This document shows, piece by piece, positions 32,676 through 44,081 of a stretch of DNA of 64,000 bases. The notes under the pieces are model-generated. The model worked only from the letters and a program-made list of their open reading frames with translations, ran no database searches and had not been told where the DNA came from. Source of the DNA: Sporobolomyces roseus. Taxonomy: Eukaryota; Basidiomycota; Microbotryomycetes; Sporidiobolales; Sporidiobolaceae. Where the stretch lies: contig JADILM010000001.1 of assembly GCA_016617785.1 (NCBI GenBank), forward strand, positions 2,976,001 through 3,040,000, in the 5' to 3' direction. The position numbers and the translations under genes were made by a program. Position 1 is the first letter of the stretch, and each line of letters opens with the position of its first letter.

Positions 32676-33427
32676 ATGTTCTCATCCACTCTCCGACCCG
32701 TCGCTCGTTCTGCCGTTCGCGTGAGTTTCTCCCCTTCCCCGCTCCTTCCCTTCTTTCCTCATCCAGAAAACTAACACTTCCACTCCTTTATCCCTCTCGC
32801 CACCACCCCAAATAGAGCTTCTCTTCAACTCCCACCACAGCTCGTGATGTAGCCAAGATGACTTTGGTCGGTCGAATCGGAGTGATCGAGGAGAGAGAGA
32901 ACCCGAAATCTGGTAGACCTTATTTGATGTACAAGATTGCTACTACCGACAAAGGTAAACCTCCTCAAGAGGGTCGTAAGTCTTTCCTTCTATCCACTCA
33001 TTTGCACGCAAGCTGATGAGGGTTTGGTCGTGTAGAGGAATATCAACAACCTCCTACTTCATGGCACACTGTATTCGCTCATGGAGCTGCGATTGAACGT
33101 CTTCAAATGATCGAGAAGGGGTGAGTCTTTGTAGCGCGTATCAACAGTCTCCGACGAGCGTGCGAACTGACCCTTCGTATACTCGACTCAGTTCCCTCGT
33201 ATTCTGTGAAGCTTCTTTCACTACGTCTACCACCAAGGATGATGCAGGAAACTACTCTACTCAAATCACTGCCAACCACGGTACGTTTCGATGCTCACAG
33301 TAGAAACCGCGTTCAATTTCGCTGATTCCGAATGTCCATTGGCGCTACAGAACGATTGACGGTCCTCAAACGCCCCAACAACCGATCTGAGGAGTCCACC
33401 GAAACTAGCTCGACTGAACAACAGTAG
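32676..33427 (+). CDS. RIM1: Mitochondrial single-stranded DNA-binding protein
   Basis: The protein coats single-stranded mitochondrial DNA during replication. The ATG at 32676 gives a short presequence (MFSSTLRPVARSAVR then SFSSTPTTARDVAKM). The OB fold follows: TLVGRIGVIEERENPKSGRP, YLMYKIATTDKG, SWHTVFAHGAAIERLQMIEK, G-SLVFCEASFTT, NYSTQITANHERLTVLKRP. The pattern V.G.IG......G..Y..Y..AT, W..V..........K G matches fungal Rim1. Five exons are inferred with introns near 32720-32815, 32976-33036, 33121-33191 and 33282-33350. The length of about 135 residues fits the family. The Ser/Thr/Glu tail is short. Confidence 0.9.
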
Positions 33428-33871
33428 ATGAAAAGCGCAAAGACTCACACTCTTCTCGCAAAATATCCATATCGTTTCTCACCACTCTCCCTTTTCGACT
33501 TTCAACCCTCTTCCCATCAACTCGTCCTTTCGTGTAGTCACTCTCTAGAGAGCGCCCGATCTAGCTCCTCGCAAAACCTCGCCTCCCTGTAGTTCCTCTT
33601 CTTCCATCCTTTTGTCTTTAGCTCTTCGTTGAGTAGCTGTTTTAGTTTGTTCCAATTTTTTTGCTTTCCTTGACCCTTTGCTGTTCTGGAATCGTCACAC
33701 CACTCTTCTCTCGTACCCTTCTCTCGTCGCGCTTCCTGGAGAGATAAGACCTCTGATGACAGGGGCTCGAATCTGACTCTCTCTCTCTCTCTTCTTCTTC
33801 CTTCCTCCCTTCTCACGTCTTTCTCTCGTCTTCTCACGCGTCTCACGACTCACCCACGACCCAATAGGTGA
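33428..33871. other. Intergenic region, pyrimidine-rich
   Basis: This is the 3' region of RIM1 and the promoter and leader of the next gene. A CT run lies at about 33776-33795. An antisense open frame across it is a low-complexity Arg/Glu artefact. Confidence 0.5.
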
Positions 33872-36779
33872 ATGTTCACTACATTCTCACAAGGTTCAGA
33901 CGACCCTTCAAACTGGAACGGTTCGTTCTTCCCCTTCTCTCTAATCATCATCTCTCATCTCTCCCCCCACTCACTCCTCTTCACGAATTAGATCAACCCT
34001 CTTACCGACCAGGTAGATTTCACGCGCACGCTCTACCCTCAACCACATCCCGAGTTGGAGGAGGAGGAGGAGGAATCGATCAAGTCCCGAGCGGAGGTGG
34101 AGGGAGGGAGAGATTGAGGGAAGCAGTCAGGATGGGACAAGGTGCGAAAAAGTTCTTTAGGCGAAACAAGGGGAAACAGAAACGTATGGAGAATAATGAA
34201 GAGAGGGAGAGATTGTTGAGTGATGAGGAAGAGGAAGAGGAGGAACCTTTACCGAGTGCGAGATTGAGAGTTCAGGTTCCTAACCCGGTCGAGAGGAGGA
34301 GATTGGTCGAGAGTGTGATTAGGGAAGAGGAAGAAGAGGATGAGGACGATGATGCGGGAGAGATTAGTTGGTTATTGTTGAGACCGGGAAAGAAAAGGGT
34401 TAGGAGATGGATGGCTAGTTGGTGGAAACGTTGGGCACTTCTCGTCGGATTACCCTGTGTCATTGTGAGTTGTGCACGTTGATGTTTGAGCAATATAGAG
34501 TGATAAGCTGACGAGGGAAGAGGAAACGATAGGTTTGGTTCTGGTGTAGTATACCATTTCCAGTCACGGATCCTTACAAGGAGGAACCACCTTGGCGTGA
34601 GTCACTCTCTCCTACGTCTCATGGTACTATAAGGCTGACGAGGAAAGCTTCCCGCAGATATACCTTGGCCTCCAACGAATGATCCACCTGGAACTTTCGA
34701 AACTATGCTCAGAAAGTTGCCTTGGTTGGCTCAAACACCTCAATCCAATCCTTTATCGACACTCGGAATCGACGAGCGCAGTTCGGAGGAGCAAGTCATC
34801 CAATTTCAGATTGTGAACCACGAATATTCCGATCAATCTCTCGCTTCCATCACGAGGAACGAAACGTTCGAGAAGATCTCGACAACGCAAGAACCACCAG
34901 ACGATGAGAATTTACCAGTCGATGCGAACTTCTACTTCTTCCTCATTGTTTGTGAGCACCCTGATCAGATACTCTGCGAATTCGAGACGAAGCTGACAAC
35001 TCCCGGACGACTTGACAGATTACGGTGCCTACCTCGCAGTCGCGCTCGTATTCGTTACGAAGCTCTTCGATCTTTGTGAGCCTGAGTCGACGTTCTGAAC
35101 CCAGTGATCACTTCTGATCGTCTCCTCAAAGTTCACAGATCGTTTAAACTGGTGGCCATCTTCCCTAGGAGGAGCTTTCTGGTACACCTTCTTCTGGACT
35201 CTCAGTCTCTCGATCGGTTTCCTCTTGCACAAGTTCGACCTCGACGGGTTCGGAAGACGTTCTCATTCTCGACATGGAGACCACGAAACAGATCCAATGA
35301 ACCCCGACTCTTGGGATTGGGAGAGGAAGACTACTTGGATCTTGTTGGCTTTCGCTACTATGTCAATGCCAGCTCTGGCTTGCTTCACCAAGTTGAGAGC
35401 GGATAGGAGGAATAGTTGGAGGAGAAGTTTAACTCCTGCCCAGAAAACGTGAGTCTCGAAAACTCTTCAGTACCGAGTCACTTACTGACCGAGAGGAAAA
35501 GTGTCACAGCTTCCTCGAGCGTCAATTGACTCAACGAATGCCTCGGTCCTATCGACGATTCCTATGGTTTCTCACCGCAATCGCTCTTTCCCTCCTCACG
35601 CTCATTATGGGTCAAGGTTTCGCGACGATCTACCTCTCGACTCTCCCTCACAGCAATATAGAAGGTCTAGTCTACGTTTGGTGTCTCATCCTATCCTGTA
35701 ATCTCCTCAACAACGTCAGTAATTGGATCTTGCATCGAAAAGTTCGATCCCAATCCCTCGTGTTCATCTTTCGAGTAAGCATATGCTCTTGCTCTCATGT
35801 TTCGTTGTTGATCACTGACCTCGGTGACTTCGATAGCTTCTCTTCCAATTGACTTATCACGTTTTCTATCGGAACCTCTTCGCTCGACTTCGATCACCGG
35901 ATCAAGCAGCTTACATCACCCTCCTCTCGTCCTCTTTCGTCGTCCTATGGTATCCCTTGAGCATGTCAAAGACGTTTCATCGGCTCTTGAGTTGGACAAT
36001 CGGGACTTCGATGGATTGGGAAGAGTACTCGCATAGTGTAGCGACAAGTGGGTCTGATCTTTTTCCTCGTTTGAGACACGAAGCTGACATTCAGTTTGAC
36101 TTGACAGTGTTCTACTTGCGCAATCTCTCTGAGAATGTTACGAGTGAGCCGACTTATTTGTCTTCATCGCGAAAGTGCGAAGAAGCTGACCTCTCATTCT
36201 TCGCGCAGTGGTTGCTTTCCTCGGATGGGTACACCTACAGATCTTTTCCTGCGTCTGTCCTTCTCCACACTGACTCTTTCTCATCACGACAGGTCACGAT
36301 TCTTCATTGGGGACCAAACAAACTCATTTACCCATTCTTCTCTTTCGCCGACCCTTCCGATCCTTACACTTACCGACTCACGATCTCCGCATCTCTCGTC
36401 ATTTGGCTCGCTGAATTGTTCTCGAGCTTCTTGGCGAGATTGGTTTGTTGGCTCGCTTATGGAATCGATGTTACGAATGTGAGTGTCTCTTCTGGTCTTC
36501 CTCCCGTATCTGAAGCTGATAGCGTCAAATTTGGTTGTGCAGGTCGGTCTCAATCAATTCCGAGAGCATGTAGGTTCCTCTCCCTGTCGTGTCTCGCGAG
36601 ACGTTCGAAACTGATTCAGTGTGAAACGACAGCCCGAGCTCGTCGTAGCTTGTATATGGGCATCTACTCATGTTCTTATGGATATCCTATTGTACCTATC
36701 TCTTCACTCTACCCTAGCTCTCGTTCAAGAACTGACACTCTCGTCGAATAGGTTCCTTGTCAAGCTTAACTTTCGTTAG
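33872..36779 (+). CDS. Polytopic membrane protein of unknown function
   Basis: The short first exon (MFTTFSQGSDDPSNWN) joins through an intron with a TTAG acceptor to DQPSYRPGRF, which gives an ATG start that the unspliced frame lacks. Residues up to about 180 are hydrophilic with a Glu-rich run. Membrane segments follow: WALLVGLPCVIVWFWCSIPF, YYGAYLAVALVFVTKLF, GAFWYTFFWTLSLSIGFLLH, TTWILLAFATMSMPALACF, FLWFLTAIALSLLTLIMGQG, YVWCLILSCNLLNNVSNW, and several later ones to WASTHVLMDILLYLSLHS. There are nine or more in all, with a large lumenal loop between the first two. It ends at a TAG at 36777-36779 after at least eleven exons. I do not recognise the family. Confidence 0.7.
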
Positions 36780-37090
36780 ATATACCTCTTCTCTGCAGCA
36801 TTCCTCCTACATCATTTCTTCGCATTTCTTCGTCGTTCACCTACTTCTACCCATCTTTACCCCTTCAGCATCTTTTCCGATACCCCATTTCGACACCTAG
36901 TAATTGAAAGTGCAAGGCGCCTTCGGTTTTCGACCCACTTTGCTCTGCGTGACGAGTTCCTTCGAGGTTTCAGCTCCTCAGTCCCACTCCGAAGGATCCG
37001 CGGCGGGAGGTACAGCAAGTCTCGTTCTCTTCCCGTCCTTTCCTTTCTTTCTTGTCTTTCCCTTTCTCGCCCGCCCTTGTCCCTCCCGCT
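36780..37090. other. Intergenic region
   Basis: A 311-nt gap between plus-strand genes. It is T/C-rich with no sign of a gene or repeat. Confidence 0.5.
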
Positions 37091-38096
37091 ATGAACGCCT
37101 CATTTCAGAATCTCAGGACGGAACTCGACGTCGCCGTTCGAGTGGCTCGTGACCGCAAACCTGCCCACCTCAATCTCGTCTACGTCGACATCACGAGGGA
37201 CTTTAGATCAGACTTGCTCAAAGAGTTTCCCGACATTGATCATGCTGGCGAGCTCCGTTGGAATCAACTAGGACGGCGAGTCTTCCGTACTCTCTCGCCT
37301 CGATCAAGGTCTGACTTCTGCAGCTTTCAGGTCCTTGCGAGTCGATATTCTCGCTAGAGTGGACCACGTAAAGTACAACCTCAGTCAAACACCCAAGTTC
37401 AAGCCAGATCCTGACCTAGTATTCGTGAGTTGGCTTTTACATGCAAGAGCCGTGGCCGTTGTTGACCCGCAGAAAATCAGGACCAGCTCGTCAGGGACGC
37501 GAAACGCTTGATCGTACGAGCTGTTTTCCTCTGAACGTCCAGCTGTCGACACGGCTGACACATCACATACCCCTAGCTCAAAGCGATCGCTACATTCCCG
37601 CTGCACCCCAGTATCATTCTCCGACAACATTTGGATTACTGGATTCCCCGAACAACGAAGGAGGGTCTCGACTCCACCATCTATCATCAAGACGTTGTGG
37701 CTGAGCTTGCACTGCTTCACCAGAATCTGGTGGAGCTGAAAAAACATCTCGAGACTTTGACTCCCTTGAAAATGACGGCACTTAACAAGCATTTCGACAA
37801 GCTCGACAAATTAGGAATCGAGATGACGATCCAAGATGTCGTGAGTCTTGATCCCTGTTGTCCTTCGCCTCGCATGCTGACGCAGTAACTCGTTCGGGCG
37901 CACTTAGGAGAGAACCAAGGACTTCCTACTGCTTCTCGTAGGTTCCATTGATCGGGATCATCCCTCACGAGTGCTGACGACGACGTGTATCTGTTGATGG
38001 CACCCAGGCGCCGCAAGTCGCTCGGCTTCGCAGGTCGACCTTGAGGTTGAGTCTCCGCAAAGCTCAAATTTACGGAGTCAATGCGCAAGGTGGTGA
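37091..38096 (+). CDS. Hypothetical protein with a helical C-terminal region
   Basis: The frame from the ATG at 37091 (MNASFQNLRTELDVAVRVAR) continues through a very short intron (37292-37328, 37 nt) that restores the frame VFPFRSLRVDILARVDHVKY. A second intron ends at the AG in AAAATCAG near 37481, giving DLVFDQLVRDAKRLI. The next exon has HPSIILRQHLDYWIPRTTKE and a helical, Leu/Lys-rich run (LALLHQNLVELKKHLETL, ALNKHFDKLDKLGIEM). The last two exons near 37908 and 38009 are less sure, ending at a TGA at 38094-38096. I recognise no family. Codon use matches the neighbours. Confidence 0.5.
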
Positions 38097-38627
38097 CTCA
38101 ATGGCAAGAAGGTAGTGGAGCAAGGAACTGGTCCAGAGATGATTGAATTGTAGGGTAACAACGAGAGAGTGACTTGCACCGAAATTGTTTGGTTCGACAT
38201 CTCGCTTGACCTGTCGACTCTCTCTGCACTCGGATCTCTGCCGTCCTCTCGCAGGACTCGGAGATGCCTCGACTGATCATGCAAAGCGACGGCAGCTAGA
38301 CTGTTTAGCAAGTGTTTGCAAGTACGTCCAAAACCAGTGAACTACGAGATTGAAGGGTCATATAGGAGAATAGCAAGAAAGCTACGTAAGGTAGTGAGAG
38401 AACCAAAGAGAATAGAGGGGTATATGCCGATTGAGAGCGTGAGGAGTAAGGAATATGGAAATCGCGTGTCAAAGAGCGAGATGAAGAGTACTGGAAAAGA
38501 GTTAACGAGTGTGGGTGAGTTGGGTAGGGAAAGGTGAAAGTCGAAAGGGTTGAAGGGGTATAAAATTTAGTGGGTTGCGAACAAAAGAAGAAAGAGAAGA
38601 GAAGAGAGAGAGTCCATTAAAGAGAAT
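38097..38627. other. Convergent intergenic region
   Basis: The 3' ends of the plus-strand unknown gene and minus-strand RAX2 face each other across about 530 nt. It is A/G-rich near 38330-38620. No supported gene is seen. Confidence 0.5.
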
Positions 38628-41600
38628 CTAAGCGAGATAGGTTTGAGGCACTAGACCTCGTTGTCCAGCAGAGTTGAGCACCATCCACCTGTTGCAGCGA
38701 GAAGAGAGGGTAAGCGAAACGTCGAGTAAGAAGAGTGAGCGAAACAAAACTCACCAATTTGGATCGGTCGCTTCGAGAATCGACAGTTGCTCATTCGTCG
38801 AAATCGACAACTCCCCTGGGTGTTCTGCCGAGAACGAATACCTCGCGAGCGCTGTCGAAGGTTCGCCGTCATCTCCGTAATCACTTCCATAACTCATCGC
38901 AGCTCCGTCAAAGCTCGTCGGTCCTCCCGTGATCGAGTCGTGGTCGTGATGCATTCCCTTCTCTCCCTTTGGATCGAGGAGGACTGCAGTAGCAGCGCCA
39001 ACAGTTTGAAGGAGAGATGTCGGGCGGTGAAGTCCTTCTGCAGATGAGGTCGTGCTAGTGCTTTCACCGAGATTGCGATTCGGTGGGTATTGAGGTTCAT
39101 CCTTGCGACGAGCGAGAGCGATGAGTAGACCGATGAGAACAAGGAGGAAAACGACTCCGAGAGCGATTGCGATCGAGATGAGGATAACGATCCCGACGGC
39201 GAGGTGATCTGTGAGCGAGTCACGCGGTCAGTGAAGAGTCATTGAGATGGGAAGAGAGGAGATAAGACTTACGACCGCCGGAAAGAGAGAAGCTAGTAGA
39301 CGAGTAGAACAGTTGCGAGATGACTCCAGCACTACCGGTAGCAGAGGTCGAAATCAAGTAAGGGTACCAATCTTGACCATCGTAGAGAGCGGCGGAGAGG
39401 GAAGTATCATTGATGTTGAGAGCGCCGGAAACGAGGAGCATTCGATTCTTTTCGATGATGTCGTTCGATTCGTGATCCGATTGAAGAGGAACGAAAGCGA
39501 GTTGTTGAACACCGGATCCAGTTGCGAGAGTGTTGTTGTTGAGGTCGGTCCATGTCTTTCCGTCCCAGTAGGAGAGGTAAGGAGTTCCAGAAGTAGACTG
39601 TCCGGCGACGAAGAGCTTGTCGAGATTCTTGTCATCGGCGGAGAAAGCGGTAGCGGGACCAGGAAGATCGGTGGGAGCACCGATGCCGCTCCAGGTAGAG
39701 TTCTTAAAGTTCCACTTTGCGATGTAAGCGGTTGATGAATCGAGGAGGAATTCTCCAGTTGCGATCAAGTACTGAGAGTTCGGCTAGAAAGAGGGAGGAT
39801 CACAGCGTCAGTTCACTTTGTCTACACGGAGAGGGGAAGAAGCGACTTACGCCTGCGAAATCCATTGCGCCGACGACTCCCTGTAACCCTCCACCAAGTC
39901 CTGACCATTGAAGCTTCTCGGTGTCCCAAAGACAGATGCTTTGACAAGGTAGTGAGCCAGCAGAAGCGAATCCACCTGCGACGAGGATCTCAGAGTCGTA
40001 GCCTGGTCGTTGAGCGATAGCGTTCAAAGTTGCGTTTCGTCCAGCGTAGCCTGTTTCAAGTTTTGAGTCAGCACAGAAATAGCAGTGCGGCAAGAGCAGA
40101 TGAGAGCTCACCTGAGAGAGGAGGTTGACTGTCATCGATAGACTGCTCCTTGAGATTGTAAGTTGTGAATCCTTGTCTACCACTCAAAGTCGAAAAGTTT
40201 CCACCGATCCAAAGAGTATCGTCGACAACGAGGAGGTTTGTGACAGTTCCCGTAATCTCTTCGCCTTGTAGAGGGAGCAATGATCGTGCTTTCGGATCGT
40301 ACATGCCGACGTTTCGAACTTCGCTTGAAAACTTGAGGGAAGTCGAGGAAACGAATGAGCCTCCAACGATCATGAAGTCGGTCGAACCATTGTTCCAGAA
40401 CTCTCCGACGAGAATCTGATCGTTCGAGTTTGACGAAGAAGCGACGGCTTGGATTGGAGTAGGGAGAGTGAGGTTGGCGGAGGGTGAAGGAGCGGGAGCT
40501 CGAGGTTCGAGAACGAGGCGAGAAGATCGAGGGTCGAGGGATCGAGAGAAGAGCTGCAAGAGAGACTCTTCTTCGTCTACTGAGCGACGGAAGCGAGAGG
40601 AGGTAGGCGCAGAGGAAGAGCTTGCTGAGGAAGACGAAGTTGAGGAGGCAGTTTCGGATGAATCTGACGAGGTAAAGCCAAAGTCGAAAGGAGAGAGTCG
40701 AGGTCGTCCATTCTTGCCACTGCTGAGAACTGCTCCTCCTGGTGTGAGGTGCGTCATAGCGAGTTGGACTTGACCAGCGTAGTAAGTTGTCGAGTTCGTG
40801 TTGTCCAAGTCGAAAGCTTCTCCGACTGCTGTCAAGTTACCGAGGAAGAGTCCGGGCATTGTGTAGTTCCACTGCCCGTACTCTGATTCGTAGAACGCCA
40901 ATCCGGATCCTCCTCCCCCAACGACAGCGATTACATCTTCTGAGCCATCCTCTTTCCCTGAACCGGTATTGACGACGGCGAGTCCAGCGATAGAATCAGC
41001 AGAGATGGGGAAAGGTCCTCCGAGTCTCTCCCAATTCGAAGAAGGGGTCGAGTAAGTCCATCGAGCGAGTCCTTCGAGACCTGAAACGGATCCGTCAGAG
41101 GTAGCTTGAAACGATCCTACGGCGTAAAGAGCTCCGTTGACTTCGAGTAGATGACTGACGGCTCCATCGAGACCTCCGTTAGGTACAGCTTGAGGTTGAC
41201 CAGCGACGTAAGCTACGACGTTTCGCGAAGTTGCTCCTCCTCCATTTGCGGTGTAAGTAAAGTCTCCTCCGATGAATACTTGAGTCTCGCTCCCGCTTCC
41301 AACTGTGACGATACTGTTGACGTTTGCTCCTTGATTGAGATCGAAAGCGAGAGCGTCGAAACCAGTCGAATTCGTCATGATCGACGTAGCGTTCCTCTCC
41401 TCCCTCTCAACGACTGAGTCTCCGAAAGTTCCCTGACTTCCCTCAACAGCGTACTCGAACAATCCGTAGCCTCGGTTGAGCTGAGACGAGGTACCGTTCG
41501 TAGAGGAAGCGATCAAATTGACGTAATCTGCGATGATCTGATAGTTCGTTCCCGAGTTTGAAGCGGCTCCATCGGAGAGTGTCATCTCTACCTTGAACGT

Positions 41601-43294
41601 GTCGGTACCGGCAGAGAGAGTTCCGTTGTAGATGAGGGTAGTTTGATCTGCTGTGTTCGTTTGATCGACGGTCGTAGAGTTCGACGAAGCGGAAGACGGG
41701 GAAGCGGTGACTCGGACTGAGGTACGGGATCCACAATCTTCCATTTGAGTACATCCGGGAGTGTGGAAGTAGACTGCGTAGTTCCCGTCTTGAGGTACCG
41801 AGGGAGCCCAAGTGATCGAAGGAGAGGAACCGGAACCTCCTGCGACAGTTGCGACTAGAACTTGTTGAGTAGTTCCAGCGATAGAAGTAACGACTTCTTT
41901 CGTCGTCCAGTTCCCACTCGTTTCGACGGTAGATGCACTCGTCGCTCCTAGTCCATCGGTACAAGGGTTCGAGTTGAGAGCTGAATCGGCGTAGGCGTAA
42001 GATCCTTCACTCAGTAATTGTATCAAATGCAATCCTCCTCCTGCTCCATACCATCCGTTGACGTTGAGTTGGAAACCAGTCATCGTCGTTCCTTCCGGGA
42101 AGAGGAAATCTTGGTAAGGGATCGAAGAGTTGTGGGCGAGGATACAGTTGTCGGAACAAATAGCGGTGCCTGCTGAAGGGTCTGAAAGATCGGTAGCGTA
42201 AGTGAGTTCGAGGACTTGATTATCGGGGATCGAGACGAGTCTATATTCTCCCGAAGAATCAGTAAGGAAACTTTGCGAAAGAAGAGAGGAAAACTGAGGA
42301 GGACGTACGAGAAATTCCTGGTTCCTCTTCCTTCGAAGAAAGTGTTTCCCAATCTGATTCCCCTCACGTTCAATTCCCTGTATAACCTGACAATGTAGAA
42401 TCCGACTGCTCCATCAATAAGTAACCAACTACTTCCAACTCCATCTTCCCTCTTTGGACAGAAAACGTATTCTGGTCTTCCGAACCCGGAGGTGTAAGTC
42501 GTCGGGGAAGCCCAGTAGTCGGATTGATTGAGCGAGATAGGAGAGAGGGATGAACCGAGGGAAGGGATCAAGTTTCCTGCAGCGTTCGGATTGATCGCAG
42601 AGGAGGAAGAACTCGAGGAACCTGGTGTGAGAGTAGTCGAACCATTCGAGAACGAGGTCGAGAAGGATCCTCCAAAGAATACAGATTGTCCATCTTGTGA
42701 TGGTTGAATCGTTTCGACCGCTCCGTCAAACCCATAAAACGGTAAATTGACCCAATTTTGTCCCGTCGTGGACCAGGCAGCGACATTCGGTCCTCCTCCT
42801 TCTATCGACGAATCAAATTCTCCACCAGCATAAACCGTCTCCCCCTCACAAGCCAACGCTCTCACTTGTCCTTCCAACCCATTTCCCATCGCATCCCATT
42901 TCCTCTCCTCCACTTGATACCTCGCGATATTCCTCGCCTCGACTTGGCCAACCCTCGTGAAGTTTCCTCCGACATACAACCATCCCTCTTTACTCTGACA
43001 GATAGTTTCTATCGACCCTCCTTGATCAGTTTCGCCGACTTTGGTCAACGTCCCATCTGTCCGTCTAGCTAGGATAGTTGATCTTGATGCATCGAATGAA
43101 GAAGGTGGATTCGAAGGGTCGTAGAGGGATAAACCGTCGAATGAACCTACTACTGCAACGGTACCGAGAGAGGAGAAATCGATTTTAGGGAAAGAGGAGG
43201 AAGCGGCGAGGACTGAGGTCGAAGTGGAGAGGAGGAGGGAAGTAGTGAGGAATGATGATGATGAGGTAGGCCGCCTCGTTCGTGGTCGAACCAT
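38628..43294 (-). CDS. RAX2: Rax2-like cortical polarity marker with C-terminal SH3 domain
   Basis: Rax2 is a large type I membrane glycoprotein that marks division and growth sites for bud-site selection. The ATG at 43292-43294 (the longer upstream frame is not needed) gives a signal sequence (FLTTSLLLSTSTSVLAAS). A very long extracellular part of Kelch/beta-propeller-like repeats follows, with repeated (Y/F)(V/I)GG.F motifs such as GWLYVGGNFTRVG, ETVYAGGEFD, SVFFGGSFS, QVFIGGDFTY, MIVGGSFVS and LWIGGNFSTLSG, and many N-glycosylation sites. One TM segment (AVGIVILISIAIALGVVFLL) precedes a cytoplasmic tail. The tail ends in an SH3 domain: ALARYSFSAEHPGELSIST, NEQLSILEATDPNWW, GQRGLVPQTYLA. 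The last intron (38689-38756) splits the WW pair. The total is roughly 1,400 residues. Confidence 0.9.
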
Positions 43295-44081
43295 TGCTTG
43301 AATAGAAGCGGACGAGCGGGGGGGAATCTGAAGAGTTTGCAAATAGGTTCGAGCGGGAGGAACAAGTTGGTTAGCGACTCTAGCTCTGAAGGAGGTGTAG
43401 ATTTCATTAGAGATAAACGAGCTCCCTCTATACTGCTCGAGACCCCCATGGAGGAGGGATTGAGTGATCACCTCCTGCAATCGTCCAGTTTCCGGTTGCC
43501 TCTTTCCCAGATCAGAGACTGGACTCACTAGACTACTCCTGATACCCGATACTACTCTACTGATTGATCCCGTAGTCTATCCTATCACTTGGAGTTGTAG
43601 TAGATGAGATTCGATTTGCGTGTTTTGATGAAAGGGGAACAGACAAGGAACGAGCGACGACAGCGAGAAAGAGAGAGGCGAAGGTAGGGGAATGAGGCGG
43701 GGGGTGTAGAGGTGTAGTGTCGCTGGTTTGATCACCTCTGAGAGGGGTGGTGAATCGAGATGAGATGGAGAAACTTTTCGAATATTCTTCTCCAAGTCGG
43801 GATCATCTCTCGGGCCTCAACTTCACTTTCCGACCTCTTCGTACCTCTCGAAAGCTACCTGAAAGCCACTCAATCAATCGTACCTGATTCGGGAGTCGAT
43901 CGACTGAAGAAGTCTCTCAGAAACGCGTCCCCTCTTCGTCCTCGCCTTCTCACTCAACCTTCTCGCGAATCACTGCCAAAAAGTGTAACAACCATATTTG
44001 CAAACACATCACACACACACATCGAACACACAACGCACTCACACAGAGAGGGGGGTATATATAGAGGAGTCCAAGTCGACC
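43295..44081. other. Intergenic region between RAX2 start and VPS26 stop
   Basis: Both genes are on the minus strand, so this is the RAX2 promoter plus the VPS26 3' region. A CA-rich stretch lies at about 44000-44045, followed by GTATATATAG. No supported coding exon is visible; short plus-strand frames here look random. Confidence 0.5.

Noticed and set aside
33760..33800. tRNA-like GGGGCTCGAATCTG sequence
   Set aside because: No matching acceptor stem or anticodon arm is found around it; the flanks are CT repeats.
33538..33846. Minus-strand frame of 102 codons rich in Arg and Glu
   Set aside because: It comes from the CT-rich leader of the next plus-strand gene read backwards; low complexity with no homology.
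42080..43528. RAX2 start upstream of 43294
   Set aside because: The frame is open upstream, but only the ATG at 43292-43294 places a hydrophobic signal sequence near the N-terminus, as expected for Rax2.
44000..44050. CA-rich run as a structured repeat or telomere-like element
   Set aside because: The CA units are few and irregular; it looks like ordinary low-complexity sequence in a 3' region.
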